Below are positions 1 through 8,063 of a stretch of 12,167 nt of DNA, one piece after another; position 1 is the first letter of the stretch, and the number at the start of each line of letters is the position of its first letter. Made by a program: the position numbers and the translations under genes. The stretch is from contig NSJX01000128.1 in NCBI GenBank assembly GCA_002286715.1, forward strand, positions 21,177 to 33,343. The letters run 5' to 3'. Below the pieces are notes generated by a model. It made no database searches and was not told the DNA's origin. It worked only from the letters and a program-made list of their open reading frames with translations. The stretch is from Dentipellis sp. KUC8613 (Eukaryota > Basidiomycota > Agaricomycetes > Russulales > Hericiaceae).

Positions 1-208
1 TCATTGTGCTGTATACATAATTGTTGGAGCTGTTGTATTGTATGCATAGAACATATAGTATATAAAGCTTCTTGAATACCCAGAGCAATCATAGTAATCG
101 CACCAATAGCACTGTCATAGCTCCAAGAGGAGAGTCTATAGCTTATCAACATAGAAACCTTACAAGTTATGAAGCACCATATTATAGTAAGGGAATTTTT
201 TTCAGATG
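1..208 (+). mobile_element. Right-terminal remnant of a transposon related to the 1241-7624 element
   Basis: AT-rich DNA with scattered CTATAG and CATAG words and no convincing ORF. Its right edge reads GGAATT, then a T run, then CAGATG, ending at 208. The proposed right end of the Plavaka element (GGAATT, T run, CAGATG, ending at 7624) has the same sequence and orientation. Read from 208 inward on the minus strand it begins CATCTGAAAAAAA. About 85-95 bases in it has a CTATAGA word followed by a CTATGACAGT stretch, an order also seen just inside the left end at 1241. I infer a second copy of the element, mostly outside the window. The similarity is degenerate, so this is tentative. Confidence 0.4.
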
Positions 209-377
209 AGTTGGGAGTGGGCTGTCCCATATGCAGCAGGTTCTGATATAGCCAGGGGAGATATTTCATCCCAGTTCATTATTGCTTGGGTGTATAATAT
301 TAAGTTATGAATTCTTGAAGTAATATCTCCTCTGGCTGAATCAGATCTGCCGCACTTGTGACGGCCCACTCCCAACT
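209..377. mobile_element. 169-bp foldback (MITE-like) element with long terminal inverted repeats
   Basis: The arms 209-270 and 317-377 are inverted copies matching at about 50 of 61 aligned positions, with one single-base gap. The outermost 14 bases are perfect: AGTTGGGAGTGGGC at 209-222 against GCCCACTCCCAACT at 364-377. The loop is about 46 bases (271-316). The element lies exactly between the CATCTGAAAA-type end at 208 and the first KDZ-like codons at 378, so it forms the left border of the KDZ fragment. I see no clear target-site duplication. It is non-coding by appearance, although one frame stays open across the right arm into the KDZ fragment. Confidence 0.65.
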
Positions 378-1240
378 AGTGGTCACACCGAGGAGGAACC
401 CGGTGCAGGCGACCTGGCACAGTTCTGCTCTCTTTGCCCCCAGCCTACAATCAACATGCCAGACGACTGGCAGCAGCATCCGTAAGGTTCTCTCTCCTCG
501 GTCCGAGGTCTCCCTGACATCTCTCTGCTCGGTAGCGAAAGATACATCCGTTTCACCATTCTGGACGGCAACTTCAAGCTAGTCCACATGTATATGCGCC
601 GGCCAGAGAACGATGTCCCCTTGAACGATGGCCTTGCATTCCTGGTCATGTCGGAGTGGTACAAGAAGCACTTGGAGACGTCGAAGGAGCCCCGACAGGT
701 GAGCTCTACTGAGAATGCACTCCTCGGTACGCGACCGACGTCGGTGTACTTTTAGCGCTCGACCTGTCACTCCCACCGAGCAGTCAACCAGCGAAACGCA
801 AAACGCAAGAACTTGAGGGCGACCGGGATCGGTGCTGCGGCATGCATGCATGGGTGTTTTGTACCTCATGCCGTGGTCGACTTCCATGCAGGGGAACAGT
901 ACGTGTCTAACGATTATCAAGGCAAAGCTAGTCTCATCTCACACCAGGCAACGAAACATGGACGTATGCACAGTGTTCTCACTCAAATACAACTCCCAGA
1001 ACATTCCCATCGCCATCGTGATGTACGACATCATGTGCCAGTACGGGGTGAACTTTGTGACCAGGGTACAGGAGTACCAGTTCCTAGACCTCCCGTTCAA
1101 GGTAGAGGTCAGAAAGGGGATCGGTCTATTCCATGTCCACGGTCATGAGGAGAAATGCTTTGCACAGTTCGCCCCATCCTTCGTTCGTGGCATGGGCCAG
1201 GTCGACGGCGAGATCGTAGAGACATTGTGGGCCCCCCTGA
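378..1240 (+). pseudogene. KDZ (Kyakuja-Dileera-Zisupton) transposase, core fragment truncated at both ends
   Basis: Exons 378-481, 536-698, 756-898 and 948-1240 join in frame through three GT-AG introns of 54, 57 and 49 bases, giving about 234 residues. The piece starts at GAGDLAQFC..CPQP, then ILDGNFK with the first acidic residue (Asp codon 564-566). It continues through ATGIGAAACMHGC and VVDFHAGEQ, YDIMCQY (Asp codon 1027-1029), FHVHGHEEKC and VDGEIVETLWAPL (Glu codon 1210-1212). These are typical KDZ core motifs, including the likely acidic catalytic positions. The Cys-rich N-terminus and the whole C-terminal part found in full-length KDZ proteins are missing. Family similarity stops after LWAPL at about 1239, exactly where the next element begins, and the frame then reads through unrelated codons to TGA at 1264-1266. 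Clean splice sites and an open frame suggest recent truncation. It cannot be autonomous. Confidence 0.85.
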
Positions 1241-1340
1241 CATCAGACAAAAGTTACATGGCTTGATAGAAGTTTGTGTCTTACATAGCCTATAAAGAAC
1301 CATAGCAATGCCTATTTCTTTTGGGTCTATAGAATCACTG
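1241..1340. repeat. Left degenerate terminal inverted repeat of the Plavaka element
   Basis: It begins CATCAGACAAAAG and carries the ordered words CATGGCTTGATA, CAATGCCTATT (1306-1316) and TCTATAGAAT (1326-1335). The same words, inverted and in the same order, occur at the right end (7538-7624). Spacing differs by up to about 14 bases, so the repeat has diverged by small insertions and deletions. Confidence 0.5.
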
Positions 1341-1386
1341 ACCACAACTATGATAGTACTATGGATCACTATGAAGTGAGTCTCCT

Positions 1387-1470
1387 TGCTATGGTTGCTA
1401 TGGAACAAGCCCTCCCTGCTATGGCTGCTATGGAACAAGCCATCCCTGCTATGGTTGCTATGAAATAAGG
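1387..1470. repeat. 30-bp tandem repeat, about 2.8 copies, within left subterminal DNA
   Basis: TGCTATGG words start at 1387, 1417 and 1447, a period of exactly 30. Each unit contains TGCTATGG, Y, TGCTATG, then a spacer of the ACAAGCC type. The 16-mer GCTATGGCTGCTATGG of unit 2 (1418-1433) recurs in the right subterminal region at 7471-7486. These may be transposase-binding subterminal repeats. That role is inferred from CACTA-like elements in general. Confidence 0.7.
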
Positions 1471-1945
1471 TACTATACTATGAGTGGTGCCAGACTGATC
1501 ATTAGAAGGGCATCACTATGACTCCTATGGATACTGTACCAGCTACTCATAGTATAGGCCACTAGAAACACAAACAGCTGATGAGAAACACATCATAGTC
1601 TTCATAGCTTCAGCAGTCTATAGATGAATGGTATCTTTACATTGACAGTATAGCACACATTTATCATGAAGGTATACTATAGCTATCCATTGTTGCATAC
1701 CATCCAATGAAACTCATGGCATAGTTTGAGCTGAGTTTAGCTTCAGTGGGAATTCAGGCATTGGAGAAAACTGTGCATTCACATTAACTGACATAACAGT
1801 AGTAGGAGTAGTAAGATAAGGATAAAATTGAATGAGTAATAACAATTAGTGGAAGATAGAAGAGATGATGAAAGATGATGAATAGAAAAGAAAGATCACG
1901 GCAATAGAATAATGCTAGAAAAGATCAAGAGATAGCAGTACCACA
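1471..1945. other. Non-coding left subterminal region and 3' flank of the DUF6532 gene
   Basis: AT-rich sequence with many ATAGTA, CTATAG and CATAG words up to about 1760. It becomes A-rich and purine-rich (AGTAGTAAGATAAGG-like) towards the DUF6532 stop codon at 1946, as expected for the 3' UTR of a minus-strand gene. No ORF with a recognisable product was found on either strand. Confidence 0.5.
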
Positions 1946-3814
1946 TCATGCAGTCAGGGTACCCGACAGCTCCTCCACAGTGACTGGATCCTTGGCCGTT
2001 GCAGTCGTCTCAGAGTCTGAAAAGTCATCATCGTCAAGGTCACTATGAGGTCCTGACCTTGGGATTGCACGACCTGATGATGACCTACAAAAGAGACAGA
2101 TAAGCACATGATCAGAAGCAGGAAATGAAAAAGAAGTATACCATGCACTCTCCCATATGAACTTCTGCAGCTCTCGGAATGCAGCAGGCTTCTTTGACTT
2201 GAACTTCTCGATGCTGTGCAGGTGACGACCGTATACAGGACCGTATGTCTCCGTCAAGAAGTCATTGGACTTAGGCTTGAACGAGCCTTCCGTGTAATCA
2301 TTGAGTGCACACTCAACCTATGCATCCATGCATTGTGAGCAGACACCACACAAAGCAAAAAGCTAGGAACGCACCGCAGTTATGATGAGCGCGATCATCT
2401 CCTCGGGAATAGGATTGAATTGCGCGGCATATATGCCAACAGCCTCTCCATTACGGCGAGCAAACCACTGCTGAGTCGCGAGCGTGAGTATGATGGGGTT
2501 GCGGAAGACCCGACGACGCTGGAAGAAGTTGTGAGTAACAGGAATGTGTGAGGTGATAGTGATGACGCACCATCTGAGGATCCTCGAAGTGGAACGACCC
2601 GCGATCCACTAACTGTGCGATCCGTACCTTCGTCTCCACGACAGAAAGGCCAAGCAAACCGAAGTTCGTTGCGACCAGATTCTGTGCTTTGGTTTTAAGC
2701 TCGCCTCGGAGTTGAGAAGCGCCGCGTTTAACCTGAGGATGCAGAGGTAAGCGCACGATGAAATGTGGAGGATGAGTCACTCACGATGTCGACCATCGTG
2801 TCGCTATACAACTGCTCGTTTGAAAAGCGCGCTGCACGATTTGTGGCCTTCAGCTCAGTGCATGCCTCCAAGAAGCATGCTTTCGCCATTTGAATGATCT
2901 CCACTTCGTCGGGGAAGCCGCTCTCCAGCGAGACCTTGATGCGAAAATGAACGGAGCCCTTCTTCGACAGGGCCCTGGACGTGGGGGTCTGTCTTGTCAT
3001 CAAGGCGCCCTCAGCGCGTGCAGTATCATATGGTGTGAAGAGCGCTGGATTGACGGGGCTTGACGACCGTGGTGGAGTGTTCGGGGGTGACGACAGGCGG
3101 GTGGTGGAGCTACGAACTGGAGCAGGGCCGGACTTACTAGCAGCCTCGGTGGCGCCGCCCTTCCTTTTCCTTCGAGGCGGGAGAGGCCTAGCGATCTCCT
3201 TCGGAGACGAGTGTTCGATCTAGGCACAAAGACAATCAGCAGTGAACAGGAATGAAGAGACTGCGAAGCGTTACCCTCGGAATGCGCTCGCGGTTGTTGC
3301 CACGTCGAGTCTTTGCAGGACGCTCAGCCTCATCGTCTTCAGACTCCGCTTCGGTCATGTCCGCGGCATCACGGTGCAAGCCACCCCGGCCGGAAAGGGG
3401 TTCTTCATCTGACTGGTCCCAGTCTTCAATAAGTAAAGAAAAGATCTATGAGAACAACACTGTAACAGAACGAAGACTGACAACGCACAGGTTTTTTTGC
3501 TGCCACGCCGGACCTTTGGGTAGCCATCAGCATCAACATCGTCGGAATTGGCTTCGCCGCTGTCGTCTTCACGCTGCTCTTCAGCCTTGCGACGGCGATA
3601 ACGCTCTTCATCACGAGCCGCATCTTGATGCTCTTGGTGGGCTTGGGCCTTAGCTCCTGTTTATCCATGCAAACTTCAGCCGTCTCATCTCAAGATAACC
3701 ATTATGGAATAACGTACGTTCTTTCTTTTTATCCTTGAGGGCTTTGCTCGTATTTGATCTAAGCGTCTTCATCTGCGTTTCGGACAGACTCGACAGGTCG
3801 ACGGACGGCGCCAT
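1946..3814 (-). CDS. DUF6532 domain protein, 8 exons, 489 aa
   Basis: Minus-strand exons 3814-3718, 3656-3489, 3423-3275, 3219-2785, 2732-2571, 2518-2375, 2317-2142 and 2084-1946 are joined by seven GT-AG introns of 52-65 bases. They give 1,470 nt with agreeing phases and no internal stop. Residues 1-230 are low-complexity: a Lys-rich helix near 25-60, acidic patches (such as DDSGEANSDD), a Ser/Pro tract and a basic PRRKRK at 153-158 that could be a nuclear localisation signal. Residues about 230-445 carry the DUF6532 region, including GFPDEVEIIQMAKACF, RGELKTKAQN and NPIPEEMIALIITAVE. An acidic tail follows at 459-469. The function of DUF6532 is unknown. The gene starts head-to-head with the transposase gene and lies inside the proposed element, so it may be a passenger or accessory factor. 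The start is the ATG at 3814; Met15 is a possible alternative. The domain name is from memory of the family. Confidence 0.85.
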
Positions 3815-4161
3815 AATACAACGACGCGACGGTGTGCGAAAGATGTGAGCGAGGTCAACGAGCTTGCGGAAAGCACAGACAATGAAAGAGTTGGTAAGCT
3901 GTGTAATGATCTAGCAACGACGAAATGCTAAGGAGAGGAGGAATAGGAAGGTGGTGTTAATGGTTGAAAGGAAAGGACGACGCGCAGAGTTTGAGGGCTT
4001 TTGACTCAGCTTAATGTGCGCTCTCGCCTAATGTGACGAACGCTGCAATGTCCAAGGACGCCGATCCGCGCGGCAAGTCTTGCAACCAACCACTCATCTG
4101 TCATCAAACAGCCACTGGCACCCGCCTCTTTTCTATACACTCTCCTATCGCTTGACTGCCT
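3815..4161. promoter_or_regulatory. Divergent (bidirectional) promoter region between DUF6532 and transposase genes
   Basis: This 347-bp region separates the two start codons, so both genes must be initiated from it. It contains a TGACTCA word (4002-4008), the consensus for Gcn4/AP-1-type bZIP factors. It also has two TAATGTG copies 17 bases apart (4012-4018 and 4029-4035) and a pyrimidine-rich stretch (4126-4160) just before the transposase ATG, a common 5'-leader feature in fungi. A single 7-mer can occur by chance, so factor binding is not established. No strong TATA box at a sensible distance was seen. Confidence 0.55.
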
Positions 4162-7100
4162 ATGCCTGGCACCATCTCATGTCCCGGATGCCTCAAGACT
4201 TTCAAGTCTTCGCGGTACCTCAGTAGTCACCAACGACAATCAGATTGTAAATGGCTCCTTGAAATCCGAAATCAGGTAGAGCCGGCTCCTCAACGCAATT
4301 ATCTCGACGGGAGTGATCAGGAGGATGACCCAGACCATGCTCATATGGACGACGTACAGAACTATGAGCCCAGCCCACGCGACATCGACGACAATGACAA
4401 CTTCTTTGCGTTTGTCCCCGGAGCAGCTGGCCCAATGGATTCTTCTTTCCCTCCCGCCTCTTCATCTGATGGCCGTCATCAAGGGTCCCTGCCTCATCGC
4501 GCTGAGCGTGCGGCCGCGGAGAGAGTGCTTGAGGCCGAACCCGCTTTCACCGAAGTCTACGAGAAGGCCGGGGAGGTGCTACACTACGACAAAGCCATCC
4601 ACGCACGTTATAAGAAAGCTTCCGCGCGCGCCGCTTCTCCGTTCGCGCCCTTCTCGCACAAGATGGATTGGGAGGTCGCAAGATGGGCCAAAGAGGAAGC
4701 CGTTGGTTCGAATGCGCTCACACGTTTGCTATCCATCCCTGGTGTATGTCTGTTTTCATTTCTGCTGGGCTCCTGCCAGTGTCTGACTTCGCTTCAGCTT
4801 GTCGACAAGCTGGACCTTTCGTACCAGAACTCCCGCGCACTCAATCAGATTGTAGATGAGCTACCGGGAAACCCGCCTTGGCTCGAGTCATCCTTCACTG
4901 TCTCGCACGAGGACACAGGCTCCGTCACCCATAAGCTACGCTTTCGCGATCCTCTCAAATGCATTGAGTCGCTTTACGGGAAGGTGGATTTCGTCAATCA
5001 TATGTCGTTCGGGCCGGTCAAGGATTTCTGCGATGAAGAACGGTCGCAGCAAATGTACGGCGAGATGAATACGGGCAGTTGGTGGTGGGAGACACAGGTT
5101 CGTTATCTATATTCTTCCATCTTCTCTCCTGTTAATATTTTGTGTACTATCAGGGCAAACTCCCCGACGGAGCAACTGTTGTCCCTGTCATCCTCAGCTC
5201 TGATAAGACACAGCTCTCTGTATTCAGCGGAGACCAGGAAGTTCATCCCGTCTACCTCACAATCGGCAACATCTCTAAGGACATTCGTCGAAAGCCTTCG
5301 TATCGTGCCCAAATACTCATTGCATACCTGCCGATTGCCGACCTCGCTCACCTTTCCGATGATGCGGCACGTGTTATTCGTGCCCGTATGTTCCATGAGG
5401 CAATGACCGTGGTGCTCAAGACCCTCGTAGGAGTTGGACGGACAGGTACAGAGCTCACCAGTGGTGATGGCGCTGTTCGCAAGTGCTTTCCCATCGTTGC
5501 AGTGTACGTTGCCGATCATCCTGAACAGTGTCTTATCTGCTGTACGCGGTTCGGACAGCAATGTCCGAAATGTTCCGCAGCTGTCAAGGACTTCGGCGAT
5601 CACAAACTCGAGAGCTGGGAGCGACGCAAGCAGAAGGATACACTTCGGACCCTACGGAAAGCCAGCAAATTACCTTCGTTCGCACGCCACGAGGCTGTTC
5701 TCAAGGATGCTGGCTTAACACACACCGTCAATCCATTCTGGGCCTCCCTGCCTTTCTGTAACATCCACGACACCATTTCTCCCGATATTCTACATCAACT
5801 CATCCAAGGCATGATCAAGCATTTGATCCAGTGGGTGACTGCTATCGTTGGGACAGTAGAACTAGACGCGCGTCTGAAGTGTTTACCAGAAGCCCATGGT
5901 GTCCGCCATTTCGTCAACGGCATCAGTGGTCTGAGCCAAGTCACGGGTCCCGAGCGCAAAGAGATTTGCAAACAGCTGCTGGGTTGCCTTGTTGGAAAAG
6001 CGCCGTCTCGTGCGATACGCGCCACACGGGCGCTGCTGGACTTTCTCTTCATTGCTCAATATCAGAGCCACTCAGACGACACCCTTGGATACCTTGAAGA
6101 TACGCTGGCGGAATTCCATCAACACAAATCTGTCTTTCTCGAAGAGTCCGCGCGGATAGGTACGCTCAACACACCCCGAATTCATTACTATCTTCATTAA
6201 CTACTGCACCCAGTCCCTAACTTCAACCTTCCAAAGCTGCATATGCTTGAGCACTATGTGCCTGGCATCAAATCCATCGGAACGACGGACAACTCAAACA
6301 CCGAATTCACCGAACGTCTCCATATCGACAATGCAAAACATGCATACGACGCCACAAACAAGAAGGCAAACTACGTTGAACAGATGACTGTTTGGCTGGA
6401 TCGTCAGGAGAGAATCGCGCTCTTTGATGCCCGCCTGCGTTGGCTTCTCAAGGACCCTCCATCGATGCCTCGCACTCGTTCTCGACGTGCGCGCATCCTC
6501 CCTGTTGGGCCCTCTTTCCCTAAAACTCCGTCAGCTCCCTCCGTCTCTTTCCAGGCTGTGGCCTCTAGTTACCATGCACCCAATTTTGTCCATGTTCTAC
6601 GGTCATTCATTGCAAGCTATCGCTGCCAAACGGACAAGGAGCGCACAGCTGCACGTCGCCGAAACCATGATAACCTTGTTATCCCTTTCAATCACGTCGA
6701 CATATGGCATCGTGTTTCATTTGCTGTCAAGAACATCCAGCTTGATACAGAGCCAAACCTTATAACTGCCGTCATGGCCAATCCCAATCATCATGGCGGT
6801 GTCGGGCGCTTTGATACGGTAATCATTGCAACGGATAAGGCGGAGGATACGGGTATGAATGGTATGCTCACAAATTCAAGCCTAACTGCCCATTACTGAC
6901 TCCAATGTGTCATGTACAGGCCTTCGTATTGCGCGAGTACGGGTGTTGTTCCGCCTTCCATCCGATTTCAATGCAGTACTATTCACCGACTATGATGTCA
7001 GTCCTCCCGGTCACCTTGCTTTTGTAGAGTGGTTTTCTCCACCTGCATCAAGAAAACATGACCATCAGATGTACACTGTCACTCACAAGTGTGCTCGTGC

Positions 7101-7269
7101 AGATGTTTCAATCATCGAAGTTAAGGATATCCGGCGAAATTGCCAACTGATTCCCATATTTGGAGAGCGTGCTGACCGGGCTTGGACAAAGTCAAATGTT
7201 CTTGATCGCTGTGAGGGATTCTATGTCAATAATTTCCAAGATCATCATGCATATCAGTCTTTATGGTAG
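4162..7269 (+). CDS. Plavaka-type transposase (CACTA-like DNA transposon), 5 exons, 961 aa
   Basis: Exons 4162-4743, 4798-5097, 5154-6159, 6214-6861 and 6920-7269 join through GT-AG introns of 54, 56, 54 and 58 bases into 2,886 nt with no internal stop. The N-terminus has a zinc-finger motif: C7, C10, H23 and C29 (C-x2-C-x12-H-x5-C). The conserved core follows: NQIVDELPG, LPDGATVVPVILSSDKTQL (Asp311), PVYLTIGNISKDIRRKPS, YVADHPEQC (Asp415) with Cys420/423/424/431/434, NPFWASLPF, ISPDILHQL (His508) and TEFTERLHID (659-668). These match the Plavaka family of basidiomycete transposases. The enzyme presumably cuts and rejoins element ends in the nucleus. The acidic residues named are candidates for the catalytic site, not proven. 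The length and both ends look complete, so the protein may be functional. The start is the first ATG, directly before the zinc finger and after a CT-rich leader. Confidence 0.93.
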
Positions 7270-7537
7270 TAACCTTGTATCTGTAGTACAATCATATAGA
7301 TAGTCACAGAATTTCTGATCTTTGTGACATGCTGAAGCTTGACATGGTTGGTCCCTACACCATGACTGACTCTGTATGATAGATACATAGTAGAAGGTGG
7401 TCTTATTGTTGATGTATAATAAGTATAGTCATAGGTGATGCTATAATTGTCTATGAAAGAAAGCACACATGCTATGGCTGCTATGGCATCTATGAAATTG
7501 CATCTTGTTCCTATATTGGCTATGACAGCTATAGGCA
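7270..7537. other. Right subterminal region of the Plavaka element (3' flank of the transposase gene)
   Basis: AT-rich, non-coding DNA with many CTATAG, CTATGG and CATAG words, like the stretch inside the left end. It includes GCTATGGCTGCTATGG (7471-7486), identical to part of the left 30-bp tandem repeat. The first part is presumably the transposase 3' UTR. No gene is seen. Confidence 0.5.
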
Positions 7538-7624
7538 ATTCTATAGATGTATGGTCTTGTTTAATAGGCATTGTGAGTCACATAGATTGAGTATCAGCTA
7601 TGGAATTCAAGCTTTTTTCAGATG
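7538..7624. repeat. Right degenerate terminal inverted repeat of the Plavaka element
   Basis: Read on the minus strand from 7624 it gives CATCTGAAAAAAG, then CATAGCTGATA, CAATGCCTATT (7573-7563) and TCTATAGAAT (7547-7538). This is the same order as at the left end. The outer part on the plus strand (GGAATT, T run, CAGATG) is also shared with the partial element ending at 208. Confidence 0.5.
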
Positions 7625-7808
7625 TTGTCCTGTCTCCTGCTGCACCCTGCCCGCGGTTGGCGCCGAGACGGCCCTGCTTCACGGGACGCGATGTCCCACC
7701 TACTCGCGACTCGGTAAGTTGCGAACTTGACCGACGAAAGACGACTTACTTTTTTTCTCCTCGTCGCTCTCGTCGGGGCCACGAGACAGAGGTCGTTTTA
7801 CGATTCCT
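7625..7808 (-). pseudogene. Coding-like remnant of an unrecognised minus-strand gene, cut by the element
   Basis: On the minus strand an exon-like segment 7808-7750 ends in a strong donor (GTAAGT). It joins, after a 50-base GT-AG intron (7749-7700), a second open segment 7699-7625. The spliced frame reads IVKRPLSRGPDESDEEKK, then SGTSRPVKQGRL and GANRGQGAAGD: acidic then basic, low-complexity, typical of a disordered nuclear-protein region. Family not recognised. The frame runs exactly up to the right end of the Plavaka element and then continues into element DNA to a stop at 7578. A real gene may therefore have been interrupted here. The upstream part (minus strand beyond 7808) shows no clear exon. 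It is short, and chance is possible. Confidence 0.3.
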
Positions 7809-8063
7809 GATAAGTAATGGTTTATTATATGCACATCTACAGCCAAAAAAAACACGCGCGCGTCAGATGAAAGGACGCATGGACCAAAAGTTAAGCGTGA
7901 CCAAAAGCAGTGCTGTCTCATTTCCAGCTTTTCCTATAAGGCCCCAAGTTCGATTCCCCAGCACACCACCTGTTTAACTTGATGTTCCTGAGTTATTATG
8001 AACCTCTCAAGCCTTGGCATTGATGTTTTATACAACATGTGGTGACAATGAGCATTTCTTGCC
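7809..8063. other. Non-coding spacer with a tRNA box-B-like motif
   Basis: No convincing gene. AGTTCGATTCC at 7947-7957, followed by CCAGCACACC, resembles the T-loop (internal pol III box B, GGTTCGANTCC) and 3' acceptor end of a tRNA or a tRNA-derived SINE. The T-stem does not pair and no box A is visible upstream, so a working tRNA is unlikely. Confidence 0.3.

Larger units (their letters stand above)
1241..7624 (+). mobile_element. Candidate complete two-gene Plavaka DNA transposon, about 6.4 kb
   Basis: The left end at 1241 (CATCAGACAAAAG) and the right end at 7624 read on the opposite strand (CATCTGAAAAAAG) match in 11 of 13 positions. Downstream matches follow in the same order: CAT-GCT-GATA, CAATGCCTATT (1306-1316 and inverted 7563-7573), and TCTATAGAAT (1326-1335 and inverted 7538-7547). 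KDZ homology stops at 1239-1240 on the left, and a coding-like minus-strand remnant starts at 7625 on the right. This independently supports both borders. Between them lie a DUF6532 gene and a Plavaka transposase gene, divergent and both intact. Long CTATGG/CTATAG-rich stretches lie next to both ends, like the subterminal repeats of CACTA-type elements. No unambiguous target-site duplication is seen. Borders may be off by a few bases. Confidence 0.55.

Noticed and set aside
832..1266. KDZ region read as one uninterrupted 144-codon gene from 832
   Set aside because: The segment 899-947 is a GT-AG intron. Removing it restores GEQQRNMD in the KDZ pattern, and the real frame starts further upstream.
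3426..3668. Minus-strand 80-codon frame beginning MDKQELRPK over DUF6532 exon 2
   Set aside because: It starts inside the first intron and uses another phase. The phase-consistent splice gives the charged frame RAKAQAHQEHQDAARDEER, which fits the rest of the gene.
7940..7975. tRNA gene suggested by AGTTCGATTCC and a CACACCACC end
   Set aside because: The T-stem does not pair, and no matching acceptor strand, anticodon arm or box A is visible upstream. At most a decayed tRNA-derived fragment.
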